Shown: positions 45,886-57,511, counted from the stretch's first letter. The stretch is DNA of 64,000 bases from Helicostylum pulchrum (GCA_025677825.1 JAIXMO010000051.1:124001-188000); one strand, 5' to 3'. Notes: generated by a model from the letters alone, not told the origin. Numbers and translations are program-made.

Positions 45886-46562
45886 ATGATCTCTCAACAA
45901 AGATCACCTCTCCTTGGTCGCATGCTTTCTTTGATTGAAATGCCATCTATTTCACTTCGTTTTCTTATCCTTGATTGTCCAACAGAATCTACTTTGCCTT
46001 TTTACTTGGAGGAATTTAAAAAATACAATATAACACATATTATACGTTGTTGTCAACCAACGTACAGTACTGGTCAGTTTACTGAACAAGGTATACAAGT
46101 TCATGATCTTCCTTTTAAGGACGGTGGCGTGGTAAGCTTAATAATTAAAAAAAAATTTTAAGTGTTTGGAACCAATAAGAAATACTAAAAACTTCTTTTT
46201 TTGTATAGCCACCACCTAATGTAGTAACTGAATGGTTATCTATTGTTGATCGTGAAGAACGTGACTCACATGAAAAATCAGAGTTACCTACAATCGCCGT
46301 ACATTGTGTAGCCGGTTTAGGAAGAGCTCCAGCACTTGTTGCTATTGCATTAATAGAATTAGGTATGCAACCTTTAGATGCTGTCGAATTCATTAGAAGA
46401 AAAAGAAGAGGCGCTTTTAATAAGCCTCAGATCGCTTATCTAGATAATTATAAGCGCACTTTGCGTACTAAATCTTCTTCCATCAAGATATCCTTTAGTC
46501 GTATGTTTCGTTTTGGCTCAAAGAAGGAAGTTAACTCTATTCCTGTTAGTGGTTGTGTTTAA
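45886..46562 (+). CDS. PRL/PTP4A-type protein tyrosine phosphatase, 199 aa, without complete CaaX box
   Basis: Two exons (45886-46131, 46209-46562) give 199 residues. ESTLPFYLEEFKKYNITHIIR, cut here to its core EEFKKYNITHIIRCC, and HDLPFKDG precede the active-site loop HCVAGLGRAPALVA (C-x5-R with the PRL-type Ala after Arg-Ala-Pro). FIRRKRRGAFNKPQ is a PRL hallmark, and a basic stretch near the end would favour membrane binding. PRL phosphatases normally end in a prenylated CaaX box such as CCIQ. Here the chain ends SGCV followed by a stop, so the Cys has only one residue after it and cannot be a standard farnesylation site. Length is slightly above the usual 170 or so because of an N-terminal extension. 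Membrane targeting by basic residues or palmitoylation is possible. Confidence 0.9.
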
Positions 46563-46849
46563 ATAAAATAATAATCATTGGAACTCCATCTTTTTTTTAT
46601 ATATACACGTACAAAAAACGCTTTCTTTTATTGTTGTTATTTAATGTATTGTATTATTGTACTGTAACAAAAAAATGTAGTTACAAAATAGATTCTCTTT
46701 TAAAGAGTATGTTTGTTTTATCAGACCCCATTTTGCAAGCCATGTATTTTTTTTTTTAGTTTCCCGCCCTTCCCTCAGAACGAAAAAGAGGCCTATTCTT
46801 TTTTTCCTTCTTTTTTTTATTCTAATTTAAAACCAAAAAAAAAAGAGAG

Positions 46850-47736
46850 ATGCAAAAGCCTAAAGGTCATGTAGATAATTTATCCAATGCTCACTTGACA
46901 GAAAGTCAAAAAGAAGCTGGTACACTGTAAGTTTTTCTTTTTATTTTTTTATTTTTGGGAAAATAAAAACTTACAAAGAAAGGAAAAGACTGTTTAAAAA
47001 GCTACTATCCGATCGTAACAAGACATTGGAAGAATTAAGTCATACACAAGCCAGTTTACAAAAGAATATACCCAACATTGTTAAAACCCCACATACGCCT
47101 AGAGCTGCCATGGTAAAAAATATTTTAAAAATTTGTAAAACGATAGAGTAATTGATTTGGTAATAGGCATTCTCACTATTAGAAGACTTGATAGATGAAT
47201 GTATAAATGATGTCTTATTTGAAGTACATAAAGATACAAAGCAAGAGAACTCAGTATGTCAGATTTGCCAAACAAAGTAAGTACACTTGTAAAAAAAAAA
47301 AAAAGTTAGGCAATGCATTGATTTTCTTTCTTTGTTATCAAGGTGTAAACATTATATCAAACGTCCTGGATTAGATGTATGGGGCAGAAACTATACAGTG
47401 AACAACTTGCCTTCTTATGACTGTGTTAATTGTCAAAAGACAATTGCGTCCACCCGATATGCCCCTCACCTTGAGAAATGTTTAGGTTTATCTGGTAGAC
47501 AATCGAGTAGAGTAGCAAGCAGAAGAATGGGTAGTTCTCCTTTTTCTTCAGATGATAATCATAGTCCTGATAACGATATTTATGATCGAAATAAAAAGAA
47601 GAAGCAACATTTATCTGTAAGTTGAAATTAAATTTACTAAAAAGAAATCATTGTTCTTACCACGTTTTATTTTTATTTTTAGCCTTCTTTCTCAAACGGT
47701 GTTTCTAGAGTCAAGAAATTAAAGTACACAGATTAA
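46850..47736 (+). CDS. SGF11: SAGA deubiquitination-module subunit SGF11 (ATXN7L3-like), 214 aa
   Basis: Five exons (46850-46926, 46983-47112, 47167-47276, 47343-47616, 47683-47736) give 214 residues. An N-terminal region with a helix (FSLLEDLIDECINDVLFEVH) is the SGF11 element that docks into the module. The zinc finger reads YDCVNCQKTIASTRYAPHLE and then KC (C-x2-C-x11-H-x3-C). The flanking CLGLSGRQSSRVASRR is the conserved Arg-rich patch that in Sgf11 contacts the nucleosome acidic patch. The tail is basic with likely nuclear localisation signals (NKKKKQ). SGF11 works with Ubp8, Sgf73 and Sus1 to remove ubiquitin from H2B. The protein is longer than yeast Sgf11 (99 aa) and closer to animal ATXN7L3-type proteins. 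Confidence 0.88.
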
Positions 47737-47874
47737 ATTTATACACTAAAATAAAAAATAAAACAATGAATTATTTGTTGTCCATTTTAAGTGAACAAAA
47801 GAGTCGATTTACTTATATATACAATCTGAAATATGCACAATTCAAGATATTATCTATCTACATAATTCAATAAT

Positions 47875-48430
47875 ATGAAGTTGTTATCTCTTGGCTGTTT
47901 ACTTTTGGTATCTTATGCTCATGCATTCTGTGTCTATAATTTTACGGATGATGATTCTGTCTGGGTGCGTCAAATGCCTAGATTTACTGGTGGAACTTAT
48001 ACCTCGTAAGTATTCTCAATATTACAACTATTATTATTCTGTGGCTAACATGAATTTATAATAGTCGTTTCAAACATGAGAATATTGGTCCTGGGGACAG
48101 CCAATGTTGCCATTTCTCCATTCATGATTGTAACACAACCGGAGACCCTAATACAATTCTCCAATTAGCTGTAAGTGACTAAGTAGTGCTTTGCTTGTAT
48201 AAAGAAAACAAAAAACTCAGTTATTTTTTTATATGTGTATATAGTTTCAAACCACTCATGATGGAGTGACTAAAGATTTCATGTTTACAGTAACTTTACC
48301 CGCAGGAGGATGGGTTGAAATTAGAGGTGAAAGTGGCGCAAGTCCAGAAGCATTTGTGTTTACTGATGTAGGCGATAAATACGATCATGAATTTATAAAT
48401 AATCCTAGAGGAGTTTTATTATTAAAGTAG
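47875..48430 (+). CDS. small secreted protein of unknown function, 140 aa
   Basis: Three exons (47875-48005, 48065-48170, 48245-48430) give 140 residues. Residues 1-17 are a signal peptide (MKLLSLGCLLLVSYAHA). The mature part of about 123 residues has at least four Cys (FCVYNFTDDD, then QCCHFSIHDC), two N-glycosylation sequons (NFT, NTT) and a beta-rich C-terminal half (WVEIRGESGASPEAFVFTDV). I do not recognise the family. Its length, Cys content and lack of membrane segments fit a secreted extracellular protein. It ends 59 bp from the convergent OPI1 stop, so transcripts of the two may overlap at their 3' ends. Confidence 0.8.
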
Positions 48431-48489
48431 TAGTTTATTATACTTCTTATATGTAAAATGCGAAATAAAAATGATATATATTATTCTAT

Positions 48490-49421
48490 TTAAAAATCAA
48501 GTTTTAATTTTTGTTGTTGATGATGATCAAATGAATTATCTAGAGTACGAATGGGTGGTAATCGAACACTTTCTCCATTTAAAGTGAGATTATTATCATT
48601 ATCAACAAGTGTGTTGGTCTTGCCCATACCAGGTACCATTTTTAAGCGATCAATCCATAATTCGGCTCGATCTACTGTGTCTGAAAATACACTAGAAACA
48701 GAGTGTAACATTTCAACAGACTCTTGTCCAAATGAAAGTAATTTAATTGTAGCTTCTTCTTGTTTAGGGTCTGTTTGATTTAGTTTCCTTGGTGTTAACA
48801 TGGGTGAACACGCAGGTGAAGTATTAGTTGATCTGATATCATTTAAAGTAGCCTATATATATATATATTATTAGTATGATACATATAGATCGAAAGTAGT
48901 AGTATAATATAACTCACCCATTTGCCAGGTAGGTTTAATATAAATCCCCTCACGGTTTGTCTAGCTTGTGTAGGAAGCGATACACCAGCATATCGTGTAA
49001 TGACCTCGACTACTTTTCTTAGTGTTTCAACCATATCTTTTTTAATTCCAGATAGAACAGATCTATGATTGGTGGTGGTATTGGGTGTAGTAAGTGAATT
49101 GTTTGTTGTTGATTTACTTGCTAAAGAAACGAGATAATTTCGAAGGGTCATCATTTGCTGTTCAATGTGTTGAATCGCGTACTGTAACCAACTAAGACAG
49201 TATTTTAAACATTTCATTGATTCTTCACTAATTACAGCCGCTGTAGTACCAGCTGCTGAGCCTGCACCTACTACAAGTTGCTGCCATCTACTGGATAATA
49301 AAGGTTGATGGTTATGATGAGGATGACTATGCGTACGATAAGGTGCTCCTCTAGAAGGTGAAGTACTTCTAGAACTTGATTTATGATTATGACGTTGTCT
49401 TGTTGAATTGGTATTTTCCAT
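48490..49421 (-). CDS. OPI1: Opi1-like transcriptional regulator of phospholipid synthesis, 288 aa
   Basis: Two exons (49421-48918, 48852-48490) give 288 residues. After a Ser/His/Arg-rich N-terminus, the Opi1 core has ESMKCLKYCLSWLQYAIQHI, which leads into a leucine-rich helix (MMTLRNYLVSL). The family block VVEVITRYAGVSLPTQARQ then runs into RGFILNLPGKW, a segment strongly characteristic of Opi1. In yeast Opi1 is held at the ER by phosphatidic acid and the VAP protein Scs2, and enters the nucleus to repress UAS-INO genes when phosphatidic acid falls. I see no clear FFAT motif, and the protein is shorter than yeast Opi1 (404 aa). The target genes in this organism are unknown. Confidence 0.85.
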
Positions 49422-49775
49422 TATATATATAACAATAAAGAAGAAGAAGGAGAAAAAATAGGGCCCAAAAAAAAAATCGAGTGGGTTTTAATATCGGGAA
49501 AAATAGAATTGTCGGGGCAAAAAAAAAAATTTCGCTTGACATATTTTCACGTGAAAAAGCATTATAAAGTGTTAAATGTATTACTTTTGTACAGTAAAAA
49601 AAAAAAAAAAAAAAAAAAGGTCAATTAGTACAGGTATTAAAATCGACTGTTGTTTTAAGTTGTAAATAATCACATGAAATGCAAAGAATCGATTATTAGT
49701 TTTAGAGATAAAATAGAGTTGTGCGCACTGATCCCCATAAAAATTTATTTCCATTTTTAACACGATAAGTATTAC
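49422..49775. other. intergenic
   Basis: Promoter of OPI1 and 3' region of the SWAP-like gene. A run of about 23 A residues occurs at 49596-49618. Nothing else seen. Confidence 0.4.
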
Positions 49776-50629
49776 CTAATTATCGCTATCACTGCTATCA
49801 CTGTACTCCACTAACAAATTCCTCTTTATAATATATTGATAAAAAGGGTAAAGCCTATCTCTCTTATTTAAAAATGAGTACTTTTCATTATTCGTATTCT
49901 TTACTTGAATACGAATCTCCATCAAGTTTGGATCCTTTGCCGCCTTTATCTCTTTTGATACTAGCTCAATAATATTTACTTGTTCCATATCTGTTGGCTT
50001 TAATAATAACATATTAGTATCATTTTTTGTCTCTCTGTCCGCTATATACTTCTTATTACCACTGTCATCGATTTAGGTGTCCTGTACTTGCTCATTATTT
50101 CCTTTTCTATTTCGGTAACCGTGATCTTTGCTTTTTTCTTATTATCGTATTCATATCCTATTGCTGCTTTTGTCTTTCCGTCCGATTCATGACTCATTTC
50201 ATATCTCTCTGCATCATACTTACTTTCTAGTATAGCTTCTTCACTTACTGCAAGTACTTTCTCGTCTTGTACCAAGTGTCGAACATCGTACCTAATATAT
50301 ATGTAACACTATTATTATTCTCTATCTCGCTCTATTATTGTTATTACTATTACCTGTCCATTAATATACCTACTTGACCACTCTTCCAAGGTATCAAGTA
50401 CTTTCCTTGTTCAACTCTTATAGCCGTATGTTGGTCATTATATATTTTTGACTCATACCCAAACGCCGTAATCTCTTCTTCTTCATTACAATACTTTCTC
50501 TTTTCCCTTGTCACAGGTAAAGAAGGATCAGGAAATAAACTTGCACTAGTAAATCTACTATAAAGAATGAATCTTCTTTTTCACTTGCTGGTTTAAAAAA
50601 AACAACTCAATTTACTTTTGATAACTCAT
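49776..50629 (-). CDS. short SWAP-like (DRY_EERY domain) splicing-regulator protein, 226 aa
   Basis: Four exons (50629-50616, 50557-50354, 50291-50088, 50034-49776) give 226 residues. Residues 40-130 match the N-terminal domain of suppressor-of-white-apricot proteins: FGYESKIYNDQHTAIRVEQG, then LIPWKSG, DRYDVRHL and a Glu-rich helical part with AAIGYEYDN. The C-terminal part (LVSKEIKA ... NKRDRLYPFYQYII) resembles a SURP module. Animal SFSWAP continues with a second SURP and a long RS domain; here the chain ends in an acidic Ser/Asp tail (SDSSDSDN), a good CK2 site. The family regulates alternative splicing in the nucleus. The third intron (53 nt, GTACAG...ACAG) was chosen because reading through meets a stop; this is the least certain junction. 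Confidence 0.75.
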
Positions 50630-51858
50630 TTCGTATTCGCAGTTTGAGAGAAGAAGAGAGAAAAAAAAAACGGAAAAAATATTTTATATCGTCACTTTGT
50701 TTTTGGCCAAGTACACCTTGTTTTTGGCCAAGTACACTTTGTTTTGGTCAAGTACTTTTTTTTTTTTTTTTTTTTTGCTTTTCTATAATAACATATCTGC
50801 TTACGAAAAAAAAAATGTTACGTAGAACGGAAAGAATTAGTATTTTTAGAGCTTACAAATGTCATATCAACCTCGTTAAAACTAAATCGATGACAGATCT
50901 AACTTATTTCATTGGTCCGTTTTGAGACGTAATCCTTCTATCAAACTTCGGTCTAATGACTAGAAGTAATGCCAGCACGATAATATTGACGCGATTTGAT
51001 AACATATCTTTTGAATTAAAACTTGTGGCAATATTTATATATATAATTAATTTATTAAAGGTGTTGAAAGTGTTGAAAGTGAAATACAAATCAGCACATT
51101 TTGCTTATTCCGCTTTAATTAAAATGAGGCAATTTTTTGTTGTTCATCAAAAACCTAATAATTAATGGGGATTAATATACTCGTCTAATTGATAAAAGGA
51201 TTGTTTGATGTCCCTTCCTATCGCATTATTAATAATAACGCGCGCTTATATGTATTTATATATGTATGTGCATATAGAGCTCGACATGATGCTGTCTCTG
51301 GTTAAACAAGTAGTCAAGAGAGGTAAAACTGAAACATAAAAAAAAATGAAATTACAGCTGATAAGACTGGTCCTTCAGCCGATGTTTATAACTAAAAAGA
51401 AGTTCTTAGTCGAGTAAGCACCTTCTGGTATGATTTCTAGAGGTCATTAAAGTACCAGAGTAACCCTTTTATCCTATTATTTTTGTTTTATCCCTTATTT
51501 TTTTTTCAAGCGTATGTAAACTCGGCTGATAATTTATGCGACTTGGTAACATCATTTTAACGTACTTTGAGTTATCGCTCAATACATTTAGACACTAGGC
51601 ACTGGTCTGTTCTTTTGGGTTGTTCCAAGAATGCTTTTTTTTTTTTTTTTTTTTTTTTTAGCTATATAGTATTACTTCTAAGGGATAGAACGGTCAACAT
51701 AGGTCGTCAGTTGAATGCTAAACCTCTTGGGAAAAAAACCTACGGACTAAACTTTCAACAATGGTATGTTATGCTACTTTAATTCAAGTGTTTTTAAAAT
51801 TAAAAAAAAAAGGTACAGTTTGTAATATTAAATAAATAAAAAGATACAGTTTGTGATA
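50630..51858. other. intergenic, 1.2 kb
   Basis: Contains the tandem repeat at 50695-50755 and the 3' region of the polymerase gene. Frames at 50644-51165 and 51567-51782 have no family match. No Cys-rich polymerase C-terminal exon is found here on the minus strand. A near-duplicate AT-rich 22-mer occurs at about 51814 and 51844. Confidence 0.45.
50695..50755. repeat. 21-bp tandem repeat, about three copies
   Basis: The unit CTTTGTTTTTGGCCAAGTAC plus one A occurs at 50695-50715 and, with one change, at 50716-50736. A shorter third copy (50737-50755) has lost one T and changed GGCC to GGTC. It lies about 70 bp upstream of the SWAP-like start codon, so it may be part of that promoter. Confidence 0.8.
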
Positions 51859-54800
51859 TTAAAAAGAGAAATATTTTTCCAAGACGTCCTCTTCATCAAG
51901 ACCTAATAATTAAAAAGTTGTTAATATACTTGGTCTGACCGCCGAAAAGATAAAATGATTTTACCGAAGCACTCTGATATTTTTTCCAAGTTTATATCCT
52001 CCATTGGAGTGCATAATCTGAGTATTGGTGGTATAATTTGTCTGCAAATATACCATTTGGAATCTAAATAAAAAACCTCGTTAATAGTTGCGTATCAAGT
52101 GGGGATTTATTATACCAAACTTACTTATTTCCGCTTTGCCTTTCTTCACTGCTTCTGGTGTACATGCTTTAACAGTGTTATCGCCGGGTAAGCCAGACTT
52201 GCACATAATATAAGCAATAACGTCTCCAGCCTTTACAGGCTCACGGTCCCTACGCATGTCTTTAGCAACAGATACATGAGGGAAAAACTTTGAACTATCG
52301 TATTCGTCCGGCGATTTTGTCAATTTCTTTTTTTAAAAAATATGTACAAGTTAGAAAAAAAAAAAATGCAGTGCATATGAATGTTATAATACAAACCTTG
52401 CGAATGATGAACTTATCGACATCGTACTCGGCATTATCAATCTGGTTGGAAATGGTCGTCAAGTATTCAAAAATATCTAGACTCTTTTTCCCGAAAAGGA
52501 TCAAGCGCAAAACATTTCTTAAAGCAAAAATAAAATAAAAAAATCAGCACCTTTTTCTTTACGAAAAAAAAACGAAAACTTAGTATACTTACTCTGATAT
52601 ACTGCGAGACAAGTCGCACCAGTCACGACGAACCAAGTCTAATCCTTTGAATTCAACCTTTTCTGTAAGTTCTAATTCATTAGGTCCTTCCTTGACAGAA
52701 AGCATGGCATATTTCTTTTTTTTTAAAAGTAAAGTACTTTTAAAATAGCCATCTACGCCAATTTCCAATAATTTGTACTTGCAATTCACGGCTTTTTTTA
52801 CCTGTTCAGCAGCTTGTTTGGCTTCGCCAAACGTCTTGGTTTTTGTATTAACCATAATAGAATCGGTATCACCGTAAACTACCTCGTAACCTAGTTTTTC
52901 CGTAGTATCAACAGTAGACTGTAAGATATTTCGACCCTTAGACGTAATATACATCGCTATGTGACGCGCGTAAAATCGAGAAGTCGAGGAACCAAGACAA
53001 CCGTACATACTATTTGCTGTTAACTTAAGAGCCAATTGCTCGATATTGTACTAATAAAAAAAGTTTAGCTATATGAAAGACAAATACGTGTTTATTTTTT
53101 TATTTCTTTACCTGTGTCCTGGAATTTAAAGAAATGTTACGGCTCTTCATCGATTTTTTTACCTCGTTTCTTCTATTGATGAAGATGCTTACAAGTTTTG
53201 GTAATATTCCTTCGACAACGCCGGGACTGGGAGTCGAAGGAATTTCTTGGGCGTTATAGTTCTAAATAAAAGAAAAATGTTAGTATATAATATTGAGGGT
53301 TAATGCGATATACTTTACCGCATCATCAGAGCCTTGCTCCATCGTCGTAAAGCAAACATTATACTCTTGTATAATGGAAGGATACAGACTGTTGAAATCG
53401 AGCAATAAAATATAATCATTATAAATTCCTGTTTTGGGATCCAAGACTAAACCTCCAGTGTAAGATTCAGAATTTGTTTTGGCTTTTTCTTTTCGAGAAG
53501 AATACAATTCTATTGTACGAGAAAGAGAAAAATTAGTTTGTATTTAAACTCTTCAAAAAAAAACTTACGCAGATTATTTTCATCAACGAACAAAGGTCCT
53601 TTAAATCTGTTTTTCCAGTCAGGTCTATCTGGACAAATATAACCTTCATTATAAAACGAATGAAGCAAAAGATATTCATTCCTTTCCGACCTAGCTCCAT
53701 AAATACATCTTGACCTTAATCATCAAAGAAAAAAAATGTGTTAGAAGTAGGGTATAATAAAAATGCTTTATTTTACCATAAGTTTCCCGCCAAGTTGGAC
53801 AATTGTTTTGTCAATGGAACAATCTTCAGCTTTACAGCGATAGACATTGATAAATAAGAGTCAAAAGAACCATAGTGAGCTAGTTCTGTTGCAAGAATGC
53901 CTTGTTGTTCAAATGTAACCATCATATTAGAAGTTATTTCTTCTCTAGAAATACCGAGTTCGGAAAGTGCCATGTCCTGTAAACTATACGATTTACAAGA
54001 AATTACATCTTGGGAAGCAAGAAACGTATCGCAAACCAATCTACCGCACATTGTTAGTTTTTCCTGGTACGTGGTCTCGTCGGTATCGTTTGATGTGGAC
54101 AAAGACTTTGGCCAACTAGGTAATACATACAATTTTTTTAGACTTCATTTTGTTTTGTTTTATGATTTTACTTACGTTGTAGAAATTCGTCTTCCAATTA
54201 TGTTCCATGTATTAACATGAAATAATTTCATTCGTCGAAGCAGTATACTAAGACCGATGGTAGAAAATTCGTGTCCTATAATAATATCTGGATCCAAGGT
54301 TTGAAGCTTTGCAAGAAAAGCACGCAACATTAACTCTTCAGATCTTTCTTGTATAATTGTAAAATCAGACTCAGGATTTATAACTGTTCTTTTGGAGGAA
54401 GGACCGGCGAAAGAGATTGGTCGAGTTACGGAAAATCTCTCGGAAGGTGACAAAGTTGCAACATCTTGTTCGTATATGTTTACGCTTTTACAATAGTAAC
54501 CACTGATAGCTATAATTTCGGTATTCTTTGTAGAATAATTAAATTTTGTTTGAATACTTAAAGCTAAACTGTTAAGTGGAGGGGTTTCATCGGATTCAAC
54601 GACCAGACAATCGCTCGGTAATTCGATTCGAGTTTCAAAACTACACCAAAAGTTCTATATATACATATTAGAAAAAAATTAGAACAATGGACCACATTGA
54701 TTAATTATTTTCTCTCCTTACCCCTTGTGATGATCTGAGGTTTTTAAATTCAAGCCAGCAAGGTCCCATAATCTTTTTTTGGATTAAAAAACCTTCTAAA

Positions 54801-57511
54801 GGGCTAACAGTAGTTCCAAATATATTACTAAACGTGGAACCTGTCGCTTCTTGAGGAAATTGATAATCTAAGGTATTGTATTAGTACATATACTCGTGTG
54901 GGGAGCAAAGTATGTACGTTATAGTAATATTACCTGTATATGGATAATTCAATTTGATATATTCGGCTTCTCTTGGTACACCAGGCATACCGAACACGTA
55001 CTTACGTTGGCACGTTTCCATTTGATAATTGCTTACGTTATTACTTTCCAAGAGGTTCTTTAATTCATGCTTAACATCATCAAGAGTTACAGGTTGTCCA
55101 GTAGAATTGCCGTTTTCTATAATAGAAATAAGTAAATTGAGAAATATTACAGAAATCCGACAAATCTTACCATCTACTTGATGTTTTCTAGGAAGAACGT
55201 ATATTTCGCGTTGAATATTTTCGACAATAACGCAGCAACTGGTATATTCATTGCAGGCTTCATCGAATATCTATAAAAAAAAATTAGCTTATATATCGAC
55301 ACATTTTATGTTGATGCATATTTACCTTTCCAAAAAGGTATACAAAACCTTCATAAGCTTCGTACGCATCGTACCACCACATTCTCATGCTAGATTGGTG
55401 TTCAAAGCTCTTGGAAATTACGTATGAAAGGTCATCACTTTCAACATCGTCAGATTCTTCAACCTGATTGACGTGAGTAGTCGACTCCAAATCTACTGAT
55501 GAAGAACCGCCACTGATGCTACTATTGTTATTAGTTCTTACAGTAGTACGGTTTTGTTCGATTTCCATGTCCACTGAAGCCATCATCGCGATATGAGATC
55601 TTCTCATTATTTCATCGACTTCCCTTTGGATAGGTCCAGGAGAATGTGGTGCATTTACAGAGTCAGATTCCATACCAAAGATATTTGCAAAAGACTCGAT
55701 ATCCATTTCATAACCTGTCACCAAAAGCTCGTCAGGGATATTTTCATCAACGTTATGATTAGTACAAATTACATCTTCGACTGTAGTTGGTAAATCGTCG
55801 TTATAAACTGGTACATTCATATCATGTAACATTTTCTCAATATCTATACGATATTGTTCATCGATTTCCTCAGATACTCCATCAACATGCATTTCTGGTG
55901 CTTGAACATCGATTATCTCTGATATTTCATTAATATGCATTTCTGGTTCTTGAACATCGATCGTGTCTGACATGTTGCTATCAATTATTTCTGTTACTTC
56001 TAAATCAACAGCTTCTGTCATTTCGTCGGTGCTATACTCTGATACATTACTAGATGAGTATACAGTTTCGTTCATTCTTACTAAAAGTGATTCCAAGTTT
56101 TCATTAGTTACTTCAGGAAGAGATAAATCTTCTGATTCCGTATTAAGACGAGGAGAAGAGTTATTTGAGACATTTGAGAGCATCTCCGTATTATTTTCAT
56201 CACGGTCTACTACATCAGTCATATTATAATCATGAAAACTGACACAATCATCGATTGCCTCCGATGTTTCATTAATAAGCATTTCCGGTACTTTAACATC
56301 AACTGCGTCTGACACGTCGCTATCAGTTATGTCTGTTACTTCTAAATCAACAGCTTCTGTCATTTCAGCGTCAGTGCTATACTCTGATTCATTACTATAT
56401 GAGTACACAGTTTCGTTCATTTTTACTAAAAGTGATTCAAATTCCTCATTATCTTTGCCGGTGTTTTCGTCCGAGTTATCATTAGCTATTTCAAGAAAAG
56501 CTATATCTTCTGAGTCGATATTAGGAAGAGGAGAAGAGTTATTCGATATATTTGAGAGCATTTCCGTACTATTCTCATCATGGTCTACTACTTCAGTAAT
56601 GTTATAATCATGCAAACTTTCACGATCACTAGAGCTTTCTCTTTCAGTATGTAAATCATTGGTGGGATTTTCATAGGTGATAACACCAGATAAACTAACA
56701 CTATGGCTATTAGGGGGGCTACTAGAAGAGCGACTAAAGCAACTACTGGAAAGGAGGTCCGAAGAGTCTTCTGCTTGATTATTTTCATCAGGAACTGAGT
56801 TGCGGGTTTCAAATACTGCAGATGCGCTATCAAAGGAATAGGCAGTATTTGATGTATTGGCGAGAGCGGGTTCTTCATTTTCTTCAATGATTTCAGCTGA
56901 ATTTAAACTAATTGATGGGATTTCGGTAGTAGATTCTGGTTCTTTGTCTTCTTCTTCGTGATGATAAACGCTGCGCGAGGGGGCTTCATTTGATAGTGAC
57001 TCTGAAGGAGGGCTTGTATGACTTGAATCGATAGAAATTGACATCCCATGCGCATCAATATCAGACTCACAATCAAAAAATTCATCATCGTCATCGTCGT
57101 CATCATCACCATTCTGTACGCTTTTATGGTCATCAATGTTTTCCGCGTATACATCTTCCGTGTATACGTCTGTATTGTTTTCAAGTTCTGGGCGTTGTGT
57201 GAATTTGTGTTTTCTTTTTGTAGAGGTTACACTTATTGTTTCGCTATCGCTGTCTGTTAAAAAGTTAATATGTAAATGAGTAACGAAAAAAAGGGGGATT
57301 TTTTGTAATATTTCTATATTATTCTTACCTTCATTCAAGAAAGCTTGTGATTCTTTAACTGGCAGACTGGTCACTATCGTTGGCTGTTTATACAAATGTC
57401 ACTTAGTAACTTTGAATGGCAGTTTGAAGGTTTTGGTTTACACTAAAAAAAAAAGTAACTTACTTCCCCAGTTCTCTGTCTTTTATAATCCATTACTTCC
57501 TTTTCACTCAT
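51859..57511 (-). CDS. DNA polymerase alpha-like catalytic protein lacking the C-terminal domain, 1562 aa
   Basis: Sixteen exons join in frame: 57511-57464, 57383-57329, 57253-55326, 55270-55171, 55116-54934, 54867-54722, 54654-54176, 54115-53777, 53714-53569, 53509-53319, 53261-53112, 53050-52593, 52517-52397, 52326-52125, 52063-51965, 51902-51859. Residues 1-650 are acidic, Ser-rich and internally duplicated. From about 655 on the chain follows Pol alpha: [18 protein letters not shown], the inactive exonuclease-like domain ([12 protein letters not shown]), then motif [11 protein letters not shown] (1179-1188), motif [10 protein letters not shown] (1264-1272) and motif C YGDTDS (1314-1319). 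The thumb continues to [15 protein letters not shown] and stops. Canonical Pol alpha has about 200 further residues with two zinc modules that bind the B subunit and primase; none are present here. The catalytic aspartates are intact. It may be a diverged paralog, a gene truncated by mutation, or the only Pol alpha with its C-terminus lost. Confidence 0.85.

Noticed and set aside
50042..50275. internal Met at 50275 as start of a separate small minus-strand protein
   Set aside because: The upstream exons supply the rest of the SWAP-type domain in frame, so this is an internal part of that gene.
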